In this document: positions 31,750-42,067 of the stretch, in pieces | How the letters are laid out: the number at the start of each line of letters is the position of its first letter | How positions within the stretch are numbered: position 1 is the stretch's first letter | Assembly (NCBI GenBank): GCA_021307315.1 | Contig: JAJSPD010000072.1 | Coordinates: 124,001 to 188,000, forward strand | Direction of reading: 5' to 3' | DNA length: 64,000 nt | Source: Bisporella sp. PMI_857 | Taxonomy: Eukaryota; Ascomycota; Leotiomycetes; Helotiales; Helotiaceae | Program-made: the position numbers and the translations under genes | The notes under the pieces: model-generated | Told to the model about the DNA's origin: nothing | The model's input: the letters and a program-made list of their open reading frames with translations, nothing else | Databases searched by the model: none

Positions 31750-33550
31750 TATATTCATCACAATGCCTTCTTCCTATGTGCCCCAACCCTTGTCCGATGT
31801 TTTCAAGAAGTCCAGCTGACGAGTGCAGCCCAGCGGGCCGGGTTTAAAATTATCACCGTCCATGATGCCAGACGTGAGGCACTCGTTAAAGCTAATGGTA
31901 AGTTCCTTTACATCTCCCGGATTCAATTGGCTGACTCGAGTAAGCGAACGGATATTCGGCTGCGGAACTGATGAAGTTTGCTGGACAATCAGGTGCCAAA
32001 GTGTTCCAAGGATTCTATATGGCTGAAGGAAGCGTAGATGAGCAAATCAGCTTCCTGAATCAGCCGCTTCGGAAGGACCATATCGAAAGCTTTCGTGGGA
32101 TCACGTTGCAATGCAACCCTGAACTTTTGCAGTCGCTGCCTGCGCAAATGCAGTATGAACTTGAACGCCGGCCGGATTTCGTTACCCTCAAAGAACAGAT
32201 TGAAGATCTTACTGAGGAGATGAAGAAGATTACTTATGAAGAGGCCAGCCAAGAACTTCAAGCTCAACAGCACAAACTATATAAAGAACGACAGCGACTT
32301 ACTTTGGAAGAGCTGAAGAGGCGCCACCAAAGCCAGCCTCGAAATCACCCGCCCCATGGTACTCATGAGCCTAGCCAAGGCGATCACCACCGCGCCTTCT
32401 TTAAGCGTATCCGCCACATGATGCCTGAACGTGACCGCTTAGCACGTACCATGTTCCTACCAGTCCCCCCGAAACCCCGAAGGCCGATCTGCTCTTCAGG
32501 ACCTCATAGCGCTTTACAAGAACGATTGTCGAGTTGCGTACCAACCAGTGCTAAGGCCCGTATCGGGTTGTTGTCCGGTGTCCAGTTGCGCACGGCAGAT
32601 TCAGAAGTTAGTCAGTCCCCTCCCGTTTTTACTTTCACTCTATTCGCCGCTAACACGAACTCTTTGCGTATATTAGTATCCCTGTTGCTGATCGATGGAA
32701 TCACGTATACCGTTGCTACGAAGCCGATCTAAAAAAGTGATATGGGTTTGCCATGTTTTGCTTTAAATACAGCGAGTGGATCACGAGTGAGACAAGCTGG
32801 GAACTCCACTGCCAAGACCACATCGACAAATCTGATATCCCACTTCGCTGTAATCCTATTACTTTCCGCTACGCCCTCGCTTGTGTTGGACGCTACCCCA
32901 AATGTCTCTGCGAGTCGCAACGGCCCACTGCTGAACGGATGTATCAGTTCACGAACCGGTCTCGGTGGCTGCAGCACGTCCAGAAATGCATGCAGGAAGG
33001 CATCTAGAACATTGATCGTACTAAGGCAATCCGATGTCCATATGGTCCTCCGTGCAGCATGGTACTCGAGCCAGACCAACACGTATGGCCACATCTTCAA
33101 GATTATCACTCTATCGACATACCTAATGCAGGGAGGAAGCGTCGAGTCGACTCAGAGAGCCAATCAGATATTTTAGGAGTAAAATCTAATGCCGACGAGC
33201 CTAAGCCCAAACGGCTGCGACTTCCAGGCACGCAACATATCAAATCCGAGCTTTTGAGCGGGATATCTAATTACAACTTCGTAAATTATTCCGCCGCAGA
33301 CCTCGATTCCCGCAGTTCGGACATTACCAGGTCTCCAACGACATCTACTTGTTCCAGTCGCGAAGCCACTCGGCATTCGAACCCCACGTCGAGTATAGAA
33401 GATATTGATGCACAGGTACTTTCTAGCCCGTCTGTATGCGTTGACATAATCAATAAGATTGACCCTCAGCTCCTCTCCGAACCAATTGTCCCACGCATTA
33501 AAGATACATCACTTTGTTATCTACACATACCACCTCTTTTACTGTCCTAG
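31750..33550 (+). pseudogene. DUF3435 (tyrosine-recombinase family) protein, 5'-truncated and broken
   Basis: Visible parts: AAQRAGFKIITVHDARREAL with the HxxR motif of tyrosine recombinases. An intron follows (donor GTAAGT near 31898, acceptor TAAG near 31946). Then NGYSAAELMKFAGQSGAKVFQGFY with the likely nucleophile Tyr, GSVDEQISFLN and LRKDHIESFRG. A helical linker and cysteine/histidine finger-like motifs follow (CVGRYPKCLC, WLQHVQKCM, CPYGPPC, HVWPHLQDYH), ending near IDPQLLSEP. The N-terminal catalytic Arg region is missing. Frame changes occur near 32480 and 32735, and a TAG at 33005-33007 replaces what was probably CAG. DUF3435 is the domain of Starship captain recombinases, but many DUF3435 proteins with C2H2-like tails are not proven captains. 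Confidence 0.75.
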
Positions 33551-33761
33551 CTATATCAAGCTCTGGCATAGTGTCTCAATATGCGCGCAACCCAACATCA
33601 ACCAATAGCACGGTTGAGCTAGAGGATTGCATAGACCTCGCCGTAGAAAGGGCCTATCCTTTGAAGTGTGGAAACTCTGCCGAAGATGTAGCCCCTGCTC
33701 AAAGTAGGTTGGAATAACTACTATTTGTGGAACTCGCTCTAACTAGGATATAGAAGCCACT

Positions 33762-34058
33762 GTGCTCGCAGTCGACGTCAAGAACACGAAAGCTATTTCG
33801 ACTATAGGCCATGCTCTTTCCGCAGTGAAGCTGACGGAGAACTTGCCTTCAGAGCCAGCGGCCGTAATCCCAGAGGATGACCAGTATATTGTTGAGCGAC
33901 CGCTGGAGAAGCAGGTTGTCACACTCGGAAAGGGCAAGTGTAAGAGAAGAGTTACCCAATACCTGGTCAAGTGGGAAGGGTGGGCAGACAACTTCAATAG
34001 CCGAGTCAATGAGGAACATATACACGAGGATCTCGTTGCTGCCTACAGCGGTAAGTAG
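33762..34058 (+). CDS. Chromodomain-containing ORF
   Basis: The C-terminal half carries a chromodomain: YIVERPLEKQVV, then RRVTQYLVKWEGW, ending in HEDLVAAYSGK. Chromodomains bind methylated histone tails and also occur at the end of some retrotransposon integrases. An acceptor-like CTAACTAG lies just upstream at about 33750, so this is probably the last exon of a longer gene, perhaps of the DUF3435 gene to the left or of a separate decayed gene. No integrase sequence is attached. The short region is open. Confidence 0.55.
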   Translation: MLAVDVKNTKAISTIGHALSAVKLTENLPSEPAAVIPEDDQYIVERPLEKQVVTLGKGKCKRRVTQYLVKWEGWADNFNSRVNEEHIHEDLVAAYSGK

Positions 34059-34339
34059 CCCAGCTTAACATTACCCGAAGGTCATAGTGTGGCTTTCGGG
34101 GGAGAGACCTCCAGCACAAGTTCGGGGTCGGATCTGCAGGATCACACAGAGCGTGACGAATCGTTGCATTTTTACTCAGGAGAAATTGGACTTGGGGAAT
34201 TTCTTTTAGTGTATCGAACGGTAATCTAGTCATATGGGTTTGGAAGAGGGCATCATTCACATCAGTCACAGGTACCTTCTCGATTCTCGCTATCTATTTG
34301 GAGATTGCTCTTTTACTTGTGCAACGTTACATTGCCCCA

Positions 34340-35683
34340 CACTAAATAAGGGCCCACCTCGCGTACATGAACACGAAAATTCGCGCTTCCCACATTTTAC
34401 TTCTTCAACATCTTTTAATTATGCCACCTCAACGTACTCCGTTACGTACAATTGATGGGAATAGGGTTCGTGGTATAGATACCAGTCCCTATTCAAGAGG
34501 AAAAATGGTTGGGGCCAAAATTGCGGGTATGTCGCAACGTCAAATTGCAGAGGTGATGCAAAGCTCGCGACGGGCTGTGAGAGGTGCTATTCGACTTGAT
34601 TCTCTCAACACTAATGGCTATTCGTTAAGCCGACCAGGTGCTCCAGCGACATATTCAGAACGAGATCGTCGATATATGCTACGTAGCTTACGATTAAAGC
34701 CTAAGCTTACGTTTGAGGAGCGTCGGGAAGATACTGGGCTGGGAATGAGCAACACCTACATCAAAGGCATAGCACGAGACAATAGCCTGCATCACTGGCG
34801 TGCTAAACGTCGCCCAGAGCTTAGTGAAGCTGATGCGGAAAATCGACTACTTTGGAGCAAGTGCCGGCGTCACTGGGATGTCGATAAGTGGCGCGATTAC
34901 ATGTGGTCTGATGAGTGTTCCGCAGAGCGAAATAAAAGGTCAAAACAAGTCTGGGTATTTGGCCATCCTTCTGAAAAATGGAAGCCTTCGATAGTATCAA
35001 CCTATAAAAAGAGTAAAGACCTTCGAGTTATAGTATGGGGCATGTTTTGGGGTAGTGGCAAAAGGTCAAAATTATATATTTTGGATCGAGACTTTAAGTC
35101 GAAGAAGCATAGCTATTCCGCAAACTCTTACTTGGATGTACTCGACAACAACTTACTCGAATCTTACGAAGATGGCCTTATTTTCATGCAGGATAACGCA
35201 CCTATTCATACTGCTCGTAAAGTTAAAGAATGGTTTACAGATCATAAGATATTGACAACTAACTAGCCACCTCGTTCACCTGACTTGAACCCTATTAAGC
35301 ATGCGTAGAAAGCTCTCAAAGAGAAAGTGATGGAGATGTTTCCAGAGGTCTGGAAAGCGAATTCTTACGGAAAAGAAGCTATTAAAGCTATGGAAGAAGC
35401 GTTGAAAGCTGCCTGAGATGCTCTTCCTGATTCATTGTTTGAAAGCTTAGTAGCTAGTATGCCTGATCGAATTCAAGCCTTTATTGACGCTAAAGGCTGG
35501 CATACAAAATATTAGGTGGATTACAATGAGGAAAGTTTGAGGAATTAAGGGCATAAAGTTTACAATTCGATTCATTTGATTCTATAGTAATTAATATTGG
35601 TGGTTGTGTTTTTAATTTAATATAATATGTAGTTAATTCTAATATGATTGGAGGTCGCCAAGCAATTGGGCCCTTATTTACTG
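34340..35683 (+). mobile_element. Tc1/mariner element with terminal repeats
   Basis: The left end CACTAAATAAGGGCCCA (34340) faces TGGGCCCTTATTTACTG (ending 35683), an imperfect 17-bp inverted repeat. The interior is one transposase gene. Flanking TA dinucleotides are no longer recognisable. Confidence 0.75.
34421..35515 (+). pseudogene. Tc1-type DDE transposase with three nonsense codons
   Basis: The start MPPQRTPLRTIDGNRVRG is followed by an HTH (SQRQIAEVMQSSRRAVRGAI) and a second DNA-binding region (FEERREDTGLGMSNTYI). Catalytic aspartates are in YMWSDECSAER and IFMQDNAPIHTAR. The conserved W of WPPxSPDLNPIEHxW is TAG at 35264-35266. The catalytic E is now K (PIKHA), the next conserved W is TAG (35306-35308), and a third W is TGA (35414-35416). 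All are G-to-A on this strand, two of them TpG-to-TpA, as RIP on the opposite strand would give. It is catalytically dead. Confidence 0.9.
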
Positions 35684-35781
35684 TCTAGTACTGTATATAG
35701 AGGACTCAGAAATGGTTCCCTCTAAATTAGATATCCTAACTCCAGGATATAGAAAGGGTCCTCCAGATGTGGAACTCTACT

Positions 35782-36498
35782 TCAGCATATCAGTTCGTCT
35801 GTAGAAGGGAGCAGTGACTTCAACTTTTCTAATATTGCAGCCGCCTCATTCGCGGTTTGACGCGACTCTATAGCAATTTTTTTAAAAGCTTCTACTATGC
35901 TATCCTGTTTTCGAAGGTTACCTCGCAAGTGCTAGTTCTCCAAGTTTGCTGTGTGTAGCATTACCTTAAGTTGACTCACGGCCTCTTCAGCCTCTCGCCT
36001 TAGCTGCGCCTCGACTTCCGTGGCATCTCTCCACCTGCTCATTTCAGACTTCAATTCTAAATTTCCATTTCTAATTCCGCAATCTTCGTCGTAAAATTTC
36101 CTTCTGGTCTTGTAAACAGAGTATGCTGACGGCGAATGAGCATGAATCTTCTTAAATTATATCTAGGAATTTATACTCTTCCTGCCACAGCTTCAAAAGA
36201 AGCACTAACTTCCCGACATAGCTCCATATAAGCTCCAATCGAATGTTTGCTTAAGCTTTTTTTCGAACAGATGAGCTTTTGTTGGTAGGTATTCCAAGAG
36301 TAAGGATCATTTTCTTTTATCGTCAAACGGACTTCTAAAGGGTCGATTGATATTCCTAGCTTGCTTTCTGTGGTGATTGATTAACGTAGTTCAACATTAT
36401 AGGATATCCTAGAGTTCACTGATGTGCTCGGATAGCTTTTCCCGGCACTTCGTCCTCCATTTAGTGCGATCAACATTACTCGGTCGAGGTGAAGCCAT
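35782..36498 (-). pseudogene. Coiled-coil protein relic of unknown family
   Basis: The start MASPRPSNVDRTKWRTKC (ATG at 36498) leads into a broken middle (ISIDPLEVRLTIKENDPYSW). The C-terminus is highly charged and coiled-coil-like (EVEAQLRREAEEAVSQLKV, HLRGNLRKQDSIVEAFKKI, AAAILEKLKSLLPS). A TAG interrupts LEN-HLRG, and another follows HISEL near 36412; further frame changes lie between. A clear host or element family is not recognised. Confidence 0.5.
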
Positions 36499-36501
36499 TT
36501 T

Positions 36502-37051
36502 GAGGCAGAAGGATAATTGGGGGCTAGCAAATCTACGAGTATTATCCTCTAAACTGAATTCTTGTATGTTAATTGGTTTACACTGTCGATATCTTGAACG
36601 CTCACCTCCACATTCTAAAATAAAGGGGGAGAAAAAAGCGGCCGAACTTGACCATAACTACACACATAGTACTGTACTATTTTAACCACAATAGTAGCTT
36701 ACGTCTATGTAATAACACCTAGACAGCTAGCTTTTATAATTAAGCATGCTGCAACATTCAACAGTTTCTCAGCACGCAGAGATAGACGTTATCTCATTCT
36801 CAAAACCAAAATCCTTTATTAGCCTCATAACATCTTGATAAGTCTACCTGAGCAGTTTGGGATCGCCGGGAACGGGGTTTGAAGATGAGAGACCTCCCAA
36901 GATGTTGGATTTTCTGCGATGTGCAACAAAAAACGCTTTTCTCATCTGATCGATCGACGTGTGATTGCTGCGTGGGGTCCCGATTCGGTTCCGACACATG
37001 ATGACCTCACAATGCAGCACACTTGCATCTCGCACACGCATCATATCTAAC
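36502..37051. other. Stretch without a supported gene
   Basis: Only short ORFs. It separates the coiled-coil relic from the solo LTR at 37052. Confidence 0.35.
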
Positions 37052-37275
37052 TGTTTGTATCACTTTCTGTGATACTCTTCGTATGATGACTTGCAATTAC
37101 TTAAGTCGGTTACCCACGGGGCACGTAGCACCGCGATCTCAGCGCGGTGCTATTATGCTCTTTGTAGGTGGCTGACTTGTTCTTGATTCATTCTGAGCGC
37201 TAATCTACGTACGAGAGCTATAATACATCCATGTGGTCCGTGCGTCGAAGGGTGTGCTATTCACTCATACCAACA
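37052..37275 (-). repeat. Solo LTR, family 4, with target duplication
   Basis: 224 bp from TGTTTGTATCACTTTC to GTGCTATTCACTCATACCAACA. CTAAC is present on both sides (37047-37051 and 37276-37280). It matches 54791-55021 in opposite orientation. No internal retrotransposon sequence is attached. Confidence 0.9.
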
Positions 37276-37353
37276 CTAACCTTCCTCCGTATTATCTCCC
37301 CCACTCATCACGGTAATAACTGGGACTTTGAATATACTCTTCATACTCGCAAT

Positions 37354-37936
37354 TGTAACAACTCAAGCTGAACAGGGATCTCGATCCGCAGATCCAGGTG
37401 GAAGGACTCAAATGTTACGGTCCTATTGGCTGATCCAATATAGATAGAAGATCTTGGTCCGAGGGTTGTTGGTCTGGAGAGAAGTAAGTATATCACATAT
37501 AAGACTAGATCCCAATAACAAGTATGCTATTGAAGAATACTATTTGAGTTGAGCACGAAGCTCCTATCTAATAGGAAAGCTATCTACTTATATAGGGTCT
37601 TCGTGGAGTTGGATCATGGATCATGAATGATCCATGAGCCATCACGTGTTCCTGCCCCAGAGGTTCTCTGTGTAAGCCAAGCTTACCGAGCCTCAGGCCC
37701 CTAAGACATAAGCCTGTTAGCGATGCGCGTAACATCAAAGGTGTGAACAACTATCAATTGCTATAACTAAGAGAACAAGCTACGGACAGAAGAAGGGAAG
37801 GAAAGCAGCGCTCTATATACAGGAAGCTGGCCGGAGGCCAGTATAAGCGAGATTTAGGATGTCCGGTGCTGAGCTCCGTCCGAGCTCTGGGGTGTCCGGT
37901 GCCAAGCTCCACCGAAGAGAGGTCAGGGCCGTGACA
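37354..37936 (-). repeat. Solo LTR, family 2, interrupted by family 5
   Basis: TGTAACAACTCAAGCTG to ACTCAAA (37354-37412), continued at 37740-37936 (ending CAGGGCCGTGACA). The gap is filled by a complete family 5 LTR. The family 2 LTR is antisense here, because the copies at 46197 and 51083 show a TATATAAAGC box in the other direction. Confidence 0.85.
37413..37734. repeat. Solo LTR, family 5, nested, with TCAAA target duplication
   Basis: 322 bp from TGTTACGGTCCTATTGG to GATGCGCGTAACA. TCAAA stands at 37408-37412 and at 37735-37739, and removing the insert restores the family 2 sequence. A part of the same LTR recurs at 42068-42350. Confidence 0.9.
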
Positions 37937-38019
37937 ATAGGGGCTTTGGGCGGCCGCAGAGGTTGTTAGGTTCATACCTGGAATGATTTAATCGTTCGTA
38001 GTAAGCTAAAAAGTCCCCG

Positions 38020-38609
38020 TGACCGCTGCGAGCTGCTATTAGGTGGCCAATACCAATTAGGAAAAAAAAAGAAAGCCAAAGCTATAGAGGATCAAAAGAA
38101 AGCTCGAAAGGTTCAAATTGAACTTAATAAAGCTATCAAAGTCAAGAAAGTAGAAGAAAAGGAAGCTCGACTAGCTGAAGCTCAATTACAGAGAAAGGAG
38201 GCCGACCAGAATTTTCCTCGATTACAGTCACCAGCTAAAAAGTCGCTTTCTACTACTATTACACCTAACTTGGCTTCACAAGAAATGACAAAACCTCAAA
38301 AGGCATCTATTAAAGCTCCTTCAACTTTAAAGCCTAGGATGAAAGCTCAAAATCAAGTAGTAGATAAGAAGGTTGTTGTAGAAGAAGTGGTGCGGAAAAA
38401 TCGAGTTGGAAAAGCAATTAAGCTACCATTACGCTTTCAAGAATCTTCTCCTTTGTAAAAATGATACAATAAATCATTATAAATCGATTGAGCCTACTTT
38501 TATTGTATATAGATTTGTGGTTGATTTTTTATTAATTTTTTACCATAAGTTCAATTGATAAATTTGAGTGGGATTTGATGCGGGGCGGGATTTGTCACGG
38601 GATATCGGT
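38020..38609 (+). mobile_element. pogo-B element, 3' fragment
   Basis: It encodes the charged C-terminus of the pogo-B transposase (KKKKAKAIEDQKKARKVQ, then VVEEVVRKNRVGKAIKLP, stop at 38456-38458). It ends with the family's terminal repeat (GATTTGTCACGGGATATCGGT) before a TA at 38610-38611. The catalytic core is absent. A copy of this C-terminal type is also found at 53853-54640. Confidence 0.8.
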
Positions 38610-38611
38610 TA

Positions 38612-39012
38612 GACCTATAAGGCAATCACTATCAGCCTATTGTACGCACTCCCATATGCCTCTATTCTAGCCCGTGATTCCTTGCGTCGTTTCAGCAACC
38701 CACTGGGTTGGCCGCAGCGTAACGGCGACCGTGTTGAAGCGTTCGACGCTGAAGCTAAAGCTGCAGTAGCTGGTATTAAAAAAGCTATTTCTCAAGGAGT
38801 TTCTAACTGCACTTTAGACATTTGGATCTGCCTTGACAACCAAGAAGCGGCTTTTCGGCCTTTGACCCCCTTTCTCGGCTCTTCAGCGGACACGTTCCAG
38901 GCCGCTCTCGACCTACAAGCAGCCTAGCAGGCCCGCCCTAGACACCTTGCCACCCGAGCAAGAGCAATCCGAGCACGCTGGGTCTCAGGGCATCTTCAAG
39001 TGCCAGCTCGAC
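38612..39012 (+). mobile_element. LINE RNase H fragment
   Basis: Translated in the plus direction: ARDSLRRFSNPLGWPQRN, RVEAFDAEAKAAVAG (position of a catalytic Glu), DIWICLDNQEAAFRP and RAIRARWVSGHLQVP. This is the order of the RNase H domain of fungal non-LTR retrotransposons. It lacks the N-terminal strand with the first Asp and the end. It separates two pogo-B fragments that face each other tail to tail. Its antisense supplies the last codons of the transposase ORF on the other strand. Confidence 0.75.
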
Positions 39013-40546
39013 TTTGGCTGGCGAATACACAATAGTTCCTTGATCAGGTTCTCCACTCAAATCAAGCTTTCGGCCTCTTTTTCTTTTTGATTTCTCATAT
39101 ATAATAGCCTCTCTTAACCCCTTATTCTCGTGTTCCGCGATATCAGCTTTTGCAATTGCGGTTTCCAGCCATTTGAACACTTTTTGTATGACGTCTTCAC
39201 CAGGATTCTGTTGATATGCCTTCAGAGCCAAACGTACAGTTCTGGAGTTTGTAGGCGTAGAAATCGTATTAGGAACCCTTTCCGCAATAGGCTTTTTAAT
39301 ACGTCGTACTGAATTGATCATATTTTCCCGATTGACTGGCCAAATACCAGGCTTTTGAAAAGCATGCTGGATATTCTTTTCGGAAAAAACTTCATCAAAA
39401 GAAGGCTTGAATAGATCAAAAAACATGCTTTTGCTCATAGTTGTAAGGCCACCGCTGCCCGCCAATAGCATATCGAGTCGTACGGAGTAAGCTGTAGCAA
39501 GAGGGCCGAACAGGCCAACATCGAGAGGTTGCAATTTGTGTGTAGAATGAGGTGGTAAAATCAATATGATTATGCGGTGGCGATCGGCCCATTCGACGAA
39601 TTCGTAATTTACATGACTAGAATGGCCATCTACTATCAATAGACGCCTAGATCGAGAACTAGCTGGCTGAGTATGGCGATTAAACACTTTCTCTAGCCAC
39701 TCTATTCCGAGTTTATTACTACTCCATCCATTCTCAGATGAAGCAAAATAAGTATTTGAATCTTTATTGACGTTTTCAAGCCAACTAGATTGCAGTTGGT
39801 GATTTGATCCTTTGTAGATCAAGAAAGGAGGAATAGCTTTTCCTATTGCTGAAATGCAGGCCAGGCAACTAATGAACTCTCGATTGCCGTCTTGACGATT
39901 TTTCATTCCACCCAGCTTATTTATAGCTTGCTGACTTATAATCCTTTTCATTTTACGACCTATTCCTATAAGAAATCCTTTTTCATCAAAATTATATATA
40001 TTGTTGGCTGTAATTTGATATTTTTCAATTGTACGCTCCAGCTGCGGAACGTAGCTAGTCAGCCAATTACTCTCTCAAAAATTAATATTAAATCAACCAC
40101 TAAACCGAGTGACTTACGTTGTCATAAAACAATTGAAACATAGGCTCATATTCAGCTGCAACTCGCAAATTATCAATGTTACGCAAGTACATCGATTTAA
40201 GTTCCGATTTATACCGAGCCACAAATTGGCCGACCCAGTTCTTCCCCACACTCTCTCCTCTTAGCTCTTCCGCAAGGTTCCTGACTATTCTACTGGTAGG
40301 AGGCATTTGCCTTTCACTCAAATAGTTAATCCTACGAATGAGCTCTCGTTCCTGAAGGTCTGTAAGGCATTGTCGGCCAACAGAGTCTGCATGGGCTTTA
40401 TGACAGGTTTGACCCTTCAGCCTTTTGCTGATCGACGTACGATCACATCCAAAGTGTGCCGCTGCTTGGGAAGCATTTGGAAACTCCCCTGATCGAATTG
40501 AATCAACAGCTTTGTCAATAACGTCTGATTTGGCGTAGTTATTCAT
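38938..40546 (-). CDS. pogo-B transposase, open, with foreign C-terminus (about 510 aa)
   Basis: Exon 1 (40546-40118) holds MNNYAKSDVIDKAVDSIR with an HTH (SQAAAHFGCDRTSISKRL) and a CENP-B/Tc5-type domain (GKNWVGQFVARYKSELK). After a 76-nt intron (donor GTAAGT, acceptor CCGCAG) exon 2 (40041-38938) continues LERTIEKYQITANNIYN. The DDE_1 core shows YNFDEKGFLIG, LLIVDGHSSHVNYEF and LQPLDVGLFGPL, giving three aspartates. No stop interrupts it, but after about residue 475 the frame runs into antisense LINE sequence (from about 39012), so the natural C-terminus and 3' terminal repeat are missing. The element can probably not move by itself, although the catalytic core might still be produced. Confidence 0.85.
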
Positions 40547-40619
40547 GTTTGAAGATTTATATAGAATGCATTTTTGAGTGGGATTTGATGTGGGACGGGA
40601 TTTGTCACGGGATCTCGGT
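39013..40619 (-). mobile_element. pogo-B element, 5' part, missing its 3' end
   Basis: The 5' terminal repeat ACCGAGATCCCGTGACAAA is at 40619 (reverse), next to TA at 40620-40621. The interior carries the transposase gene. The 3' end is replaced by the LINE fragment at about 39012. Confidence 0.85.
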
Positions 40620-40965
40620 TACCTACGAAGGATACAAAAACATGGGGAACAACTGTAGAGAGTTGGAGCAGGCCCTTTATATAGGCGACTCCGACTCTCC
40701 TCCGTATCGGCTCTGAAACCCCTCATACCTTGTTCATCAGCCTCCTGATCCCGTGCCATGGCCTCCGTGTCGCACCTTGGGCATACCGGTTGTTACAGTT
40801 GCTAAGCTATTATTAATATATTACTAATACTAACTGGTTCGCGGTTCCTGGCATACATTGTCACGTAGTTAATTCATGGCCATTTGGTTTCTGGCTGTCA
40901 CGTAGTCAATTCATGGCTATAGTTCTTAGTTATATTATATAGTTAATTTCCGATAATTTACCTAT

Positions 40966-41538
40966 TGGTTTTCAAATACAAAGTTAAACTTTATATATGT
41001 ACTAATTTCTTGGCTTCGGTTATAAACTAATACATATCAATAGGTGTAACAACTCAAGCTGCACAGGGATCTCGATCCGTGGATCTAGGTAGAAGGATGC
41101 AAAGGTATGAACAACTATCAATTGTTATAACGAAGAGAACAAACTACAGGCAGAAGAAGGGAAGGAGAGCAGTGCTTTATATACAGGATGCTGGCCAGGG
41201 GCCAGTGTAAGCGAGCCCTGTAGCGTTGGTTGCCAAGCTCTGAGGTGCCGAGCCCTGTGGTAACAGGGGCCAAGCTCTACCGAGCTCTGTAGTGCTTGGC
41301 GCCAAGCTCGAGATAGGGCCAGGGCCGTGACAATAGGTAATGTGGGTTCACTCTAATACGGGGCACCACCACGTTCCTGACGTGAGTGCCTATTGTATTC
41401 TTGAGTGAGTGACTGATTGAGCGTTAAGTTCTAACTACGGTGAAACTACGAGTTATATAACCCCGTTCCGGGTCACGTGAACGACACCCTTCGTTCAAGT
41501 GCGTGACCACATGACCTCTCTAGTTAATTGTACTAACA
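40966..41538 (-). repeat. Putative LTR family 6 between the inverted arms
   Basis: Read on the minus strand it starts TGTTAGTACAATTAACTAG and ends TTTGAAAACCA. Its first about 45 bp recur around 6577-6807, where MITE copy B is inserted in them. No direct target duplication was seen; the flanks are the inverted arms. A TTATATAA box lies near 41455. Confidence 0.45.
41045..41332 (-). repeat. Solo LTR, family 2, with ATAGG target duplication
   Basis: 288 bp from TGTAACAACTCAAGCTGC to CAGGGCCGTGACA, flanked by ATAGG on both sides (41040-41044 and 41333-41337). This is the best-preserved copy of the family. Confidence 0.92.
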
Positions 41539-41716
41539 GGTAAATTATCGGAAATTAACTATATAATATAACTAAGAGCTATAGCCATGAATTGGCTACG
41601 TGACAGCCAGAAACCAAATGGCCATGAATTAACTACGTGACAATGTATGGCCAGGAACCGCGAACCAGTTAGTATTAGTAATATATTAATAATAGCTTGG
41701 CAACCCAACCCAACCC

Positions 41717-42067
41717 AACCCAGTCCGCAGTCTAGTCGCCGTAGGAGATTGAAGCTTCGGCAATTTTGTAACCGCATTGAAATGCTACGAATCCTCCGCC
41801 TGCATTGCCGGTTTCGAGTTTTGATCCGTCCGAATAAACTATAATGTCGTTGGGCGGAATCGAGTCTAAAAAGTTCCGAGATAGGATCGCAGCTTCTTTG
41901 CGAGTAAGGGTAGGTTTCTCAGGCGTGCAAGCTCCGATTCGAAGCATTGCCGCTGTTCTGCTTTCTGGTACGTGCCAAGGAGGGAGCTGTATAGCGTTCA
42001 GTTGCTCCGCTGGCGGGAGAGATCGCCAGCGGCGGGTCTTCGTGGGTTGGATTATTGCATTCGCCAT
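41717..42067 (-). mobile_element. LINE RNase H fragment, N-terminal part
   Basis: PPNDIIVYSDGSKLETGNAG carries the first catalytic Asp of the RNase H fold and is preceded by a linker typical of the end of reverse transcriptase (RRWRSLPPAEQLNAIQLPPW). It ends at about 41717 next to a short CCAAC run. Together with 38612-39012 it would cover different halves of the same domain type, but the two pieces lie in opposite orientations. Confidence 0.75.

Larger units (their letters stand above)
40798..41704. repeat. Large inverted repeat, 166-bp arms
   Basis: 40798-40963 is answered by 41538-41704 in reverse complement, with only about four differences in the region compared by eye. The spacer begins TGGTTTTCAAATAC and ends GTACTAACA, that is TG...CA, and holds a family 2 solo LTR with its own target duplication. 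The arms contain a tandem pair of a CACGTAGT(T/C)AATTCATGG motif. Confidence 0.9.

Noticed and set aside
41702..41722. CCAAC run considered as telomeric repeat
   Set aside because: Only about four units of a pentamer, not the TTAGGG type usual in filamentous fungi, and internal to other repeats.
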